A stretch of 64,000 nt of DNA from Petropleomorpha daqingensis. GTDB lineage: Bacteria; Actinomycetota; Actinomycetes; Mycobacteriales; Geodermatophilaceae. Below the pieces are notes generated by a model. It had not been told where the DNA came from. It saw only the letters and a program-made list of their open reading frames with translations, and made no database searches. Position 1 is the first letter of the stretch; the number at the start of each line of letters is the position of its first letter. Location of the stretch: assembly GCF_013408985.1 (NCBI RefSeq), contig NZ_JACBZT010000001.1, positions 2,294,001 through 2,358,000 of the forward strand, read 5' to 3'. Both the position numbers and the translations under genes were made by a program. Shown here piece after piece: positions 43,027-51,077 of this stretch.

Positions 43027-43146
43027 GGGAGAGGCTCCTGCTCAGAGGCGCGCCGGACTCGCCGACGGGATCGCGGGGCCGTTGGCTCGACGTCCGCGCT
43101 CCACCGACCCGCAGGGGCCGGTCGCTCCGATGACAGGACGGTACGG

Positions 43147-44121
43147 CTAGTTCACCGATGGCGCAGCCGCTGGTTTCCCGTTTCTCGAAATCGCCCGCGT
43201 CGCGACCGCCAGGACGCCGGCCGCCGTCCACACCGCACGCGACAGCCGGACCGCCCGGCCGATGTCGCCGGCCCTCGGCGCGCGGCCGTCGCCCAGGACC
43301 GGCCGGTCCTCCACGCGGCTGCCGTAGACGTTCCGGCCGCCCAGCCGGACGCCGAGCGCGCCCGCCGTCGCGGCCTCGCACCGGCCCGCGTTCGGGCTGG
43401 GGTGCGCGGCGCCGTCCCGCCACCAGGTGCGCAGCGCACCACGGGCGTCGCCACCCACGAGCGGCGCGCAGGCCACGGTGAGCGCGGCGGTGAGCCGGGC
43501 CGGCAGCCAGCCGAGGACGTCGTCGGTCCGCGCGGCCGCCCAGCCGAAGCGCTCGTAGCGCGGCGATCGGTGGCCGACCATCGCGTCGAGGGTGTTGGCC
43601 GCCCGGTAGGCGAGGAGCCCCGGCAGGCCGGCGACCGCGCCCCACAGCAACGGCCCGACGGCGGCGTCGGCGGTGTTCTCGGCGACCGACTCGATGGTCG
43701 CGCGGGCGAGCTCGCCCTCGCCGAGGCCGCCGGGGTCGCGGCCGGCCAGGGTGGGCAGCGCGGCGCGGGCGGCGGGCAGGTCGCCGTCGGCGAGGTGCCC
43801 CTCCAGGGTCGTGGCCGCCCGGCCGAGCGACGTCCCGCCGAGCACGGTCCAGGTGACGAGGGCGGTGACCCCGGCCCGGACGACGGGCTGTCGACGGGTG
43901 AGCCGGTCCAGCGCGACACCGAGTCCCGCGGCCGCGGCCACCAGCCCGCCCGCGAAGGCGGCGCCGGTCGCGCGGTCGTCGCGCCACGCCCGCCGCTCCA
44001 GGCCCGCGGCCAGCGTGCCGAACCCCGCGACCGGATGTCTGCGACGGGGGTCGCCCAGCAGCAGGTCGGCGGCGGCGCCGAGCGCCATGCCGGTCGCGAT
44101 CGCGTCCTTCACGTCGCACAT
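43147..44121 (-). CDS. cobD: Adenosylcobinamide-phosphate synthase
   Basis: A 324-residue integral membrane enzyme (CbiB/CobD) joining aminopropanol phosphate to adenosylcobyric acid. Family signatures are LLLGDPRRRHPVAGFG at the N-terminus, ESVAENTADAAVGPLLWG in the middle, YRAANTLDAMVGHRSPRYERFGWAAARTDD, and HPSPNAGRCEAATAGALGVRLGG. Several hydrophobic helices are present. It is divergent from def, and the cob cluster continues on both sides. Confidence 0.94.
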   Translation of the reverse strand: MCDVKDAIATGMALGAAADLLLGDPRRRHPVAGFGTLAAGLERRAWRDDRATGAAFAGGLVAAAAGLGVALDRLTRRQPVVRAGVTALVTWTVLGGTSLGRAATTLEGHLADGDLPAARAALPTLAGRDPGGLGEGELARATIESVAENTADAAVGPLLWGAVAGLPGLLAYRAANTLDAMVGHRSPRYERFGWAAARTDDVLGWLPARLTAALTVACAPLVGGDARGALRTWWRDGAAHPSPNAGRCEAATAGALGVRLGGRNVYGSRVEDRPVLGDGRAPRAGDIGRAVRLSRAVWTAAGVLAVATRAISRNGKPAAAPSVN

Positions 44122-44151
44122 CGTGCCGACCGCTCCCGGTAACGCCCTCCC

Positions 44152-44157
44152 TAGGAT
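44152..44157 (+). promoter_or_regulatory. -10 element TAGGAT of def
   Basis: TAGGAT is followed by eight bases and ATG 44166, with no clear Shine-Dalgarno. A leaderless or nearly leaderless mRNA for def-cobL-cobM is likely. Confidence 0.5.
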
Positions 44158-44165
44158 CGGCGGTC

Positions 44166-44723
44166 ATGCGCCTGCCCGGCCGTTACGACGGCACAGCCCG
44201 GCCGATCGTGACCTACGGCAGCGATCCGGTCCTGCACCGGTCGTGCGCGCCCGTGACCGTCTTCGACGAGGCGCTGCGCCGGCTGGTGCTGGACATGTTC
44301 GCCAGCATGTACGCCGCCGACGGGGTTGGGCTGGCGGCCAACCAGATCGGCGTCGACGCCCGGATCTTCGTGATGGACTGCCCGGACGCCGACGGCGAGG
44401 ACGTCGTCGGCTACGTGGTGAACCCGGTGCTGGTCCTGCCCGGGCCGGTCGGGGACGAGCCGGCCGAGGAGGTGACCGAGGAGGGCTGCCTGTCGGTGCC
44501 CGGGCCGTACGCCGAGCTGCCGCGCGCGTTCCGGGCCCGGGTCGAGGGCGTCGACGCGAAGGGCAACCCGACGTCGATCGAGGCGACCGGGATGGCCGCC
44601 CGCTGCCTGCAGCACGAGGTCGACCACCTCGAGGGCACCGTCTACGTCGACCGGCTCCCGGAGGAGCTGAGGGAGCGGCTGCTCGCGGAGGCGGCCGGAC
44701 CGGAAGGGGAGCTGCCGGCATGA
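44166..44723 (+). CDS. def: Peptide deformylase
   Basis: A 185-residue metalloenzyme removing the formyl group from nascent proteins. All three motifs are intact: GVGLAANQIG, EGCLSVPG and QHEVDHLEG (HExxH metal site). It is unusual as the first gene of a cobalamin methyltransferase operon; its stop overlaps the cobL ATG (ATGA). It may be one of several def paralogues. Confidence 0.95.
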   Translation: MRLPGRYDGTARPIVTYGSDPVLHRSCAPVTVFDEALRRLVLDMFASMYAADGVGLAANQIGVDARIFVMDCPDADGEDVVGYVVNPVLVLPGPVGDEPAEEVTEEGCLSVPGPYAELPRAFRARVEGVDAKGNPTSIEATGMAARCLQHEVDHLEGTVYVDRLPEELRERLLAEAAGPEGELPA

Positions 44724-45937
44724 GCGAGGTCGTGCGGTCGCCGATCGTCGTCGTCGGCATCGGCGCCGACGGGTGGGAGGGGCTCGCGCCCACCTCCCGG
44801 GCCGAGGTGGAGCGGGCCGAGGTGCTCATGGGCAGCGGCCGCCAGCTGGACCTCGTGCCGCCGTCGGTGACCGCCGAGCGGGTGCCGTGGCCCTCGCCGA
44901 TGACCGAGGCGCTGCCCGGCCTGTTCGAGACCTACGTCGACCGCGCCGTCGTCGTCCTGGCCAGCGGCGACCCGATGCTGTCGGGCATCGGCACCACCCT
45001 GACCCGGCTGCTCGGGGCCGAGCGGGTGCGAGTGCTGCCGGCGCCGTCGTCGGTGTCGCTGGCCTGCGCGCGGCTGGGCTGGGCGGTCGAGGACACGCAG
45101 GTGGTGAGCCTGGTCGGCCGGCCGATCGAGCTGCTGCACCCGCACGTGCAGCCGGGCCGCCGACTGCTGGTGCTGGGGTCGGACGGCGACACCCCGAAGC
45201 AGGTCTCCGCCCTGCTGTCGGCGCGCGGCTACGGGCAGAGCCTTATCACCGTGCTCGGCGGGCTGGGCGGTCCGGACGAGGAGGTGCGCACCGGGACGGC
45301 GGCCACCTGGTCGCAGCCCGCGCCGGCGCTGGTGGTGACCGCCGTGGAGTGCCGCGCCGAGCGGGGCACCATGCCGCTGCCGACCACGCCCGGCCTGCCC
45401 GACGGCGCGTACGAGTCCGACGGGCAGCTGACCAAGTCGGAGGTCCGCGCGATCACGCTCTCCCGGCTGGCGGCGGTGCCGGGGCAGCTGCTGTGGGACA
45501 TCGGGGCCGGCTCGGGCTCGATCGGCATCGAGTGGATGCGCGCGCACCCGACCTGCCGGGCCGTCGCGGTGGAGGCCTCGCAGGAGCGGGCCGAGCGGAT
45601 CGTGCGCAACGCCTCGCGGCTCGGCGTCCCGTACCTGCGGGTGGTGCACGGGCACGCACCCGACGTCCTGCCCCGCCTGCCGCAGCCCGACGCGATCTTC
45701 ATCGGCGGCGGCGTCACCACCCCGCTGCTGCTCGACGCGTGCTGGGACGCGCTGCCCGTCGGTGGCCGGCTCGTGGTCAACGCGGTGACCGTGGAGAGCG
45801 AGGCGGTGCTCGGCTCGTGGCACGCCCGCGTCGGCGGCGAACTGGTGCGCGTCGACGTCCAGCGGGCCGAACCGCTCGGCGGCTTCACCGGCTGGAAGCC
45901 CGCGATGCCCGTGACCATCTGGTCGGTCACCCGGTGA
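44720..45937 (+). CDS. cobL: Precorrin-6Y C5,15-methyltransferase (decarboxylating)
   Basis: A 405-residue bifunctional enzyme. The N-terminal half (about 1-200) is a tetrapyrrole methylase domain (VVVGIGADGWEGLAP, LASGDPMLSGIG). The C-terminal half (about 235-405) is a class I methyltransferase with WDIGAGSGSIGIEWM and decarboxylase function (CbiT-like). It methylates C5 and C15 and removes the acetate side-chain carboxyl. It is coupled to def by ATGA and linked to cobM through a 15-codon mini-ORF. Confidence 0.95.
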   Translation: MSEVVRSPIVVVGIGADGWEGLAPTSRAEVERAEVLMGSGRQLDLVPPSVTAERVPWPSPMTEALPGLFETYVDRAVVVLASGDPMLSGIGTTLTRLLGAERVRVLPAPSSVSLACARLGWAVEDTQVVSLVGRPIELLHPHVQPGRRLLVLGSDGDTPKQVSALLSARGYGQSLITVLGGLGGPDEEVRTGTAATWSQPAPALVVTAVECRAERGTMPLPTTPGLPDGAYESDGQLTKSEVRAITLSRLAAVPGQLLWDIGAGSGSIGIEWMRAHPTCRAVAVEASQERAERIVRNASRLGVPYLRVVHGHAPDVLPRLPQPDAIFIGGGVTTPLLLDACWDALPVGGRLVVNAVTVESEAVLGSWHARVGGELVRVDVQRAEPLGGFTGWKPAMPVTIWSVTR

Positions 45938-45981
45938 CGGGGGACCTCTTCGGGCTCACGTCCCCGGGGACGACGGCGTGA
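45934..45981 (+). CDS. 15-residue mini-ORF bridging cobL and cobM
   Basis: GTG 45934 overlaps the cobL stop (GTGA). The ORF encodes MTGDLFGLTSPGTTA, and its own TGA overlaps the cobM GTG (GTGA at 45978). The chain of two start-stop overlaps could carry re-initiating ribosomes from cobL to cobM. It may also be chance or the remnant of a lost gene. Peptide function is not implied. Confidence 0.4.
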   Translation: MTGDLFGLTSPGTTA

Positions 45982-46718
45982 CCGTGCACTTCATCGGGGC
46001 GGGGCCCGGAGCCGCGGACCTCGTCACCGTCCGCGCGGCGCGGCTGATCGCGGCGTGCCCGGTCGTCCTCTACGCCGGCGCCCTCGTGCCGCGCGAGCTG
46101 CTGGACACCGCCCGCTCCGACGCGCGCCTGGTCGACACGGCGAACCTCCACCTCGACCAGATCACCGCCGAGCTGGTCGCGGCGCACGAGGCGGGGCACG
46201 ACGTCGCCCGGCTGCACTCCGGCGACCCGTCGATCTACAGCGCGATGGCCGAGCAGATGCGCCGGCTCGACGCGGCCGGCGTGCCTTTCGACGTCGTCCC
46301 GGGGGTGCCGGCGTTCGCCGCAGCGGCCGCGACCCTGCAGCGCGAGCTGACCGTGCCCGGGGTGGGGCAGACCGTCGTCCTGACCCGGACGTCGGCGCGC
46401 TCGACACCGATGCCGCCGGGGGAGACGCTGGCCGCCTACGCCGCGACCGGCGCGACGCTCGTGCTGCACCTGGCCGTGCAGCGGCTCGGCGAGCTCGCGC
46501 CCGAGCTGGCCGCGCACTACGGGGAGGACTGCCCGGTCGCGGTGGTGGCCAGGGCCAGCCGGGACGACGAGCTGGTGCTGCGCGGCACGCTGGCCGACAT
46601 CGCCGGCCAGGTCGAGGCCGCTGCCGTGAAGCGGACGGCGGTCATCGTCGTAGGCCGGGTGTTGGCTGCCGGGGAGTTCCCCGACAGCCACCTCTACTCG
46701 ACGACGAGGGCCCGATGA
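45978..46718 (+). CDS. cobM: Precorrin-4 C11-methyltransferase
   Basis: A 246-residue tetrapyrrole methylase. Signatures are VHFIGAGPGAADLVTVRAARLI, LHSGDPSIYSAMAEQM, VVPGVPAFAAAAA and the CobM-specific TRTSARSTPMP. It methylates C11 using SAM. The GTG start overlaps a mini-ORF stop, and the stop overlaps the following ATG (ATGA). Confidence 0.95.
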   Translation: MTVHFIGAGPGAADLVTVRAARLIAACPVVLYAGALVPRELLDTARSDARLVDTANLHLDQITAELVAAHEAGHDVARLHSGDPSIYSAMAEQMRRLDAAGVPFDVVPGVPAFAAAAATLQRELTVPGVGQTVVLTRTSARSTPMPPGETLAAYAATGATLVLHLAVQRLGELAPELAAHYGEDCPVAVVARASRDDELVLRGTLADIAGQVEAAAVKRTAVIVVGRVLAAGEFPDSHLYSTTRAR

Positions 46719-47236
46719 CCCGCACGATCTACTACACCGCGACCAGTCTCGATGGTTTTCTCGCGACCCCCGACCACTCGCTCGACTGGTTGCTCAGCCA
46801 GGCCGTCGATCCCGCCGGGCCGATGGGCTACGAGCCGTTCATCGCGGGGGTCGGCGCCCTGGCGATGGGCGCCTCGACCTACCAGTGGCTCCTCGACCAC
46901 GAGGAGAAGTGGCCGTACACGATGCCCGCCTGGGTGTTCACCCACCGCGAGTTCCCGCCGCCCCCGCCGGGCGTCCGGTTCACCGGCGACGACGTCGGCG
47001 GGATCCACGGCGAGATGCTGGCCGCCGCGGGCGACAAGGACGTGTGGCTGGTCGGCGGCGGCGAGCTGGTCGGGCAGTTCGCCGACCGCGGCCTGCTCGA
47101 CGAGGTGTGGGTGCAGTACGCCCCGGTCACGCTGGGCGCCGGCGCACCCCTGCTGCCGAGGCGGCTGGACCTCGACCTGGTCGACGTCGCGCACAACGGC
47201 AACTTCCTCTGCGGCCGCTACCGGGTCGCCCGTTGA
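46715..47236 (+). CDS. Dihydrofolate reductase family (RibD C-terminal-like) protein
   Basis: A 173-residue protein of the DHFR/RibD reductase superfamily. The N-terminal YYTATSLDGFLATPDHSLDWL and the later DVWLVGGGELVGQFADRGLLDEVWVQYAPV and LGAGAPLLP are typical. It probably binds NADPH. It is coupled to cobM by ATGA, so a role tied to corrin reduction or flavin supply is possible but not shown. It converges with cbiD. Confidence 0.85.
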   Translation: MTRTIYYTATSLDGFLATPDHSLDWLLSQAVDPAGPMGYEPFIAGVGALAMGASTYQWLLDHEEKWPYTMPAWVFTHREFPPPPPGVRFTGDDVGGIHGEMLAAAGDKDVWLVGGGELVGQFADRGLLDEVWVQYAPVTLGAGAPLLPRRLDLDLVDVAHNGNFLCGRYRVAR

Positions 47237-47238
47237 GT

Positions 47239-48309
47239 CTAAGAACGGCCGACGATCGTGCCGCCGCGGTCGATCACCACGACGTCGACCTCGACCGGCG
47301 CCTCGCGCAGCACGCCCCGCGCGGTGTCCCGGGCCCCGGCGGCGACCAGGTCGCCGAGCGGCAGTCCCGCGGCGGTGCACTGCTGCAGCGCGTCGAGCGC
47401 GGTGTTGGCCCCGCGCACGCCCTCGACCAGCGCGGGAGAGCCTCCGGCGTCGCGGACCATCGCGGCCAGCGACTCCGTCGACACCTGCGAGCGGCCGGAG
47501 TGCAGGTCGAGGTGCCCGTCGGCGAGCTTGGCCAGCTTGCCGATGCCGCCGGCGATGGTCAGCCGCGGCACCGGGTGACGGCGCAGGTACTTGAGCACCG
47601 CGCCGGCGAAGTCGCCCATGTCCAGCAGCGCGTCCTCGGGCAGGTCGTAGAGCTCGGTGACCACGCGCTCCGACGTCGAGCCGGTGCACCCCGCGACGTG
47701 CTGGCGCCCGGCGGCCCGCGCGACGTCGATGCCGCGGCGGATCGAGTCGATCCACGACGAGCACGAGTACGGGACGACGACGCCGGTCGTGCCGAGGATC
47801 GACAGACCGCCGAGGATGCCCAGCCGCGGGTTCCAGGTCCTGCGCGCCAGCTCCTCGCCGTTCTCCACCGACACCGTGACGACGACGTCGCCGGTGCCGC
47901 CGTGCCGCGCGGCGACCGCGGCCACGTGCTCGGTCATGAACTTCCGCGGCATCGGGTTGATCGCCGGCTCGCCGACGGCCAGCGGCAGGCCGGGCTTGGT
48001 CACCGTGCCCACGCCGTCCCCGGCGCGGAAGGTCACGCCGCTGCCGGGCGCGGCGAGGGTGACGGTCGCGGAGACCAGCGCGCCGTGCGTGACGTCGGGG
48101 TCGTCACCGGCGTCCTTGACGATGCCGACCGTGGCCGTGCCCTCGCCGAGCTCCTCGCGGGCCAGCGCGAACGACGGGTGCTTGTCCTGGGGCAGGTCGA
48201 TCGTCACCGGGTCGGGGAACTCGCCGGTGAGCAGCGCGGTGTAGGCCGCGGTCGTGGCGGCGGTCGCGCAGGCGCCCGTCGTCCACCCGTACCGCAGTCC
48301 GCTGCTCAC
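47239..48309 (-). CDS. cbiD: Cobalt-precorrin-5B C1-methyltransferase type protein
   Basis: A 356-residue CbiD family enzyme. It has LRYGWTTGACATAATTAAYTALL at the N-terminus, GEPAINPMPRKFM, GGLSILGTTGVVVPYSCSSW, and FAGAVLKYLRRHPVPRLTIAGGIGKLAKLADG. CbiD methylates C1 in the anaerobic (cobalt-early) pathway; here it coexists with the oxygen-dependent CobG, so it probably takes the place of CobF. The GTG start is only 26 bp from the divergent cobK start. Confidence 0.94.
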   Translation of the reverse strand: MSSGLRYGWTTGACATAATTAAYTALLTGEFPDPVTIDLPQDKHPSFALAREELGEGTATVGIVKDAGDDPDVTHGALVSATVTLAAPGSGVTFRAGDGVGTVTKPGLPLAVGEPAINPMPRKFMTEHVAAVAARHGGTGDVVVTVSVENGEELARRTWNPRLGILGGLSILGTTGVVVPYSCSSWIDSIRRGIDVARAAGRQHVAGCTGSTSERVVTELYDLPEDALLDMGDFAGAVLKYLRRHPVPRLTIAGGIGKLAKLADGHLDLHSGRSQVSTESLAAMVRDAGGSPALVEGVRGANTALDALQQCTAAGLPLGDLVAAGARDTARGVLREAPVEVDVVVIDRGGTIVGRS

Positions 48310-48335
48310 GTGATCAGCATGCCTGGGGGTGCCAC

Positions 48336-49064
48336 GTGACCGAGAAGGTGCTGCTGCTCGGCGGGACGGCGGAGGCCCGGCGGCTGGCCGAGGCGTTGAC
48401 CGCCGAGGGCGTCGACGTCCTCAGCTCGCTGGCCGGCCGGACCGCCGACCCGGTGCTGCCGCCCGGCGAGGTGCGCATCGGCGGATTCGGCGGCGCGGAG
48501 GGGCTGGCCGACTGGCTGCGGGCGCACCCGGTGCGGGCGCTCGTCGACGCCACGCACCCGTTCGCCGAGGCGATGACCGCGCACGCGGCGGAGGCGGCCG
48601 CGGCCACCGGGACGCCGGTGCTCCGGCTGCAGCGCCCCGGCTGGCGGGAGCAGCCGGGTGACGACTGGCGCTGGGTGGACTCGCTGGAGGCCGCGGCGTC
48701 GGCGGTGCAGGGGTTCGCGCACGTCTTCCTCACCACCGGCCGGATGGGGCTGGGCGCCTTCGCGGAGCTGACGCAGGAGGTGCTGGTCCGCTCGGTCGAC
48801 CCGCCGGAGCCACCGCTGCCGCCGCGCACCACCGTCGTCCTGGAGCGGGGGCCGTTCACCGTGGACGACGAGCTCGCCCTGATGCGCGAGCACGCGGTGG
48901 ACGTCGTCGTCACCAAGGACTCCGGCAGCCATCTGACCGAGGCGAAGCTGACCGCGGCCCGCGAGCTCGGCATCCCGGTCGTGGTGGTCCGGCGGCCACC
49001 GCTGCCGGCCGGGGTGCCGGTGGTCGAGACCGTCGAGGCGGCGCTGGCCTGGCTCGGGGATTGA
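48336..49064 (+). CDS. cobK: Precorrin-6A reductase
   Basis: A 242-residue NADPH-dependent reductase of the CobK/CbiJ family. Signatures are VLLLGGTAEARRLAEAL, DATHPFAEAMTAHA, FLTTGRMGLGAFAEL and VVTKDSGSHLTEAKLTAARELGIPVVVV. It reduces precorrin-6A to precorrin-6B. GTG 48336 has GGGGGT six bases upstream. The very short divergent gap to cbiD leaves little room for promoters. Confidence 0.94.
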   Translation: MTEKVLLLGGTAEARRLAEALTAEGVDVLSSLAGRTADPVLPPGEVRIGGFGGAEGLADWLRAHPVRALVDATHPFAEAMTAHAAEAAAATGTPVLRLQRPGWREQPGDDWRWVDSLEAAASAVQGFAHVFLTTGRMGLGAFAELTQEVLVRSVDPPEPPLPPRTTVVLERGPFTVDDELALMREHAVDVVVTKDSGSHLTEAKLTAARELGIPVVVVRRPPLPAGVPVVETVEAALAWLGD

Positions 49065-49096
49065 CCGGGGCGCCGGGCCCTCGGGAGGGTGGGGGC

Positions 49097-50425
49097 ATGA
49101 GCGCGCCGGTCTCGTCCCGCCCGTCGGTCGTGGTCGTGGGAGGCGGCTTCGCCGGGTTCTTCGCCGCGCGGACCCTCGAACGCCTGCTGCCCGTGGGCGC
49201 GGCCGACCTGACGATGATCAGCGCGACCGACCACCTCTGCTACAGCCCGCTGCTTCCGGAGGTCGCGGCCGGCCGGCTCGACCCGCGGCGCATCGCCGTT
49301 CCGCTGCACTCCGGGCTGCGGCGCGCCCGCGTCCTGCAGGCGACGGTCGAGGACATCGACTTCGACGGGCGCACGCTGCGCTACTCGACCGACTGCGATC
49401 CCGCCACGGAGCTGGCCTGGGACCGGCTGGCCATCACGACCGGCAGCGTCACCCGCATCCTGCCCACTCCCGGGCTGGAGGTCCACGCGCTCGGGCTGAA
49501 GAACCTGGTCGAGGCCGTCTACGTGCGCGACCACGTGCTGCGCCAGCTGGAGCTGGCCGACTCCACCTCCGACCTCGAGGAGCGACGGGCCCGGCTGACC
49601 TTCGTCGTCGTGGGCGCCGGCTACGCCGGCACGGAGACCGCCGCGCAGCTGCAGTGGATGACGATCCGGCAGCTCGACCGCTACCCGCGGCTGCGGCGCG
49701 AGGACCTGCGCTGGGTGCTCATGGACCTCGCCCCCTCGGTGCTGCCGGAGATGGGCCCGCGGCTGAGCTCCGCGGCGCTCGACGTCGTCCGGCAGCGCGG
49801 CATGGAGGTGATGCTCGAGACCACGGTCACGGCCATGGACGAGGAGGGCGTCACCCTGGGCGACGGCCGCCGGCTGGCGACGCGCACCGTGCTGTGGACC
49901 GTGGGCGTCACCCCGCCGCCGCTCGTGCAGGAGCTCGGGCTGCCGGTGTCCCGGGGGCGACTGGTGGTCGACGAGCAGCTGCGGCTGCGCGAGGACGTGT
50001 GGGCGGCCGGCGACAGCGCCGCCGCCGAGGACCCGTTCAGCGACAGCGGGAGCACCTACCCGCCGACGGCGCAGAACGCGCAGCGGCAGGGCGTGGTCAT
50101 CGCGCACAACATCGCGGCCAGCCTCGGTCACGGCTCCCCGCGGCCCTACCGGCACCGCGACCTGGGGCTCGTGGCCGACCTCGGCCGGACCGCCGCCGTC
50201 GCCCGGCCGCTGGGGCTGTCGCTGACCGGGCTGCCGGCCAAGGTGGTCACCAAGGCCTACCACCTGTACGCCCTGCCGACCGCGGGCAACCGGCTGCGGG
50301 TGGCCGCCGACTGGGCGATCAACACGGTCAGCCGGCCGATCGCCGCCCAGCTCGGTCTGGTCGACCCCGCCCGGGGCCGGCTCGGCGCCGCGGAGACCCG
50401 GAGGAGGTCGCGCACGGCCTCCTGA
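49097..50425 (+). CDS. Type II NADH dehydrogenase-like FAD oxidoreductase
   Basis: A 442-residue pyridine nucleotide-disulphide-type flavoprotein. The FAD motif VVVVGGGFAGFFAA is near residue 15 and the NAD motif VVVGAGYAGTETAA near 180. VWAAGDSAAAEDP binds FAD, and YPPTAQNAQRQG is typical of NDH-2. The last third has hydrophobic amphipathic stretches that may attach it to the membrane. It likely passes electrons from NADH to quinone. ATG 49097 is chosen over the TTG at 49061 because it gives the family N-terminus. Confidence 0.87.
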   Translation: MSAPVSSRPSVVVVGGGFAGFFAARTLERLLPVGAADLTMISATDHLCYSPLLPEVAAGRLDPRRIAVPLHSGLRRARVLQATVEDIDFDGRTLRYSTDCDPATELAWDRLAITTGSVTRILPTPGLEVHALGLKNLVEAVYVRDHVLRQLELADSTSDLEERRARLTFVVVGAGYAGTETAAQLQWMTIRQLDRYPRLRREDLRWVLMDLAPSVLPEMGPRLSSAALDVVRQRGMEVMLETTVTAMDEEGVTLGDGRRLATRTVLWTVGVTPPPLVQELGLPVSRGRLVVDEQLRLREDVWAAGDSAAAEDPFSDSGSTYPPTAQNAQRQGVVIAHNIAASLGHGSPRPYRHRDLGLVADLGRTAAVARPLGLSLTGLPAKVVTKAYHLYALPTAGNRLRVAADWAINTVSRPIAAQLGLVDPARGRLGAAETRRRSRTAS

Positions 50426-50438
50426 CAGGCTGGACGGC

Positions 50439-51077
50439 GTGAGCCGGCTGGTGCTGTTCGACCTCGACGGCACCCTGGTCGACTCCACGCCCGGCATCTG
50501 GGCCTCGGTGCGGGTGGCCGCCGCCGCGCTCGGGCTGCCGGCGCCGACGCCGGAGCAGCTGCGGCAGATGGTCGGGCCGCCGCTGCAGGACGGGTTCGCG
50601 CTGGTGCTCGGGGTGCCGGCGGACGACGTGCCGCGCGCCGTCGCCGCCTACCGCGAGCACTACTCGGCCGGCGCGCTGCTCGACGTCACCGTCTACGACG
50701 GCATCCCGTCTCTGCTGGCCCGGCTGGTCGACGGCGGCGCGACGCTGGCGATCACCACCAGCAAGCCCGAGCCGTTCGCCGTCCGGGTGCTGGAGCACAC
50801 CGGGCTGCGGCCGTTCTTCGCCTCCGTGCACGGCGCGACGATGGACGGCGCCGTCCGGCACAAGGACCAGGTCGTCGGCCTGGCGCTGGCCGCGCACCCG
50901 GACGGCGAGCGGCCGGTGCTGATCGGCGACCGGGAGCACGACGTGCTCGGCGCCGCGGCGCACGGGCTGCCCTGCCTCGGCGCCGGGTGGGGTCCGGCGC
51001 CGCCCGGTGAGCTCGCCGCGGCCGGTGCCGTCGTCGTCCCCACGCCGGCGGACGTCGTCGCCGCCCTCAGCCGATGA
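50439..51077 (+). CDS. HAD family hydrolase, phosphoglycolate phosphatase-like
   Basis: A 212-residue HAD phosphatase. Motif I is FDLDGTLVDST (nucleophile Asp), motif II TTSKPE, motif III around HKDQ and motif IV IGDREHDVLGA. A small helical cap follows motif I. It resembles Gph-type enzymes. GTG 50439 is seven bases after a CAGGCT hexamer, suggesting a leaderless message. Its end overlaps the convergent glycosyltransferase by 11 nt. Confidence 0.87.
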   Translation: MSRLVLFDLDGTLVDSTPGIWASVRVAAAALGLPAPTPEQLRQMVGPPLQDGFALVLGVPADDVPRAVAAYREHYSAGALLDVTVYDGIPSLLARLVDGGATLAITTSKPEPFAVRVLEHTGLRPFFASVHGATMDGAVRHKDQVVGLALAAHPDGERPVLIGDREHDVLGAAAHGLPCLGAGWGPAPPGELAAAGAVVVPTPADVVAALSR

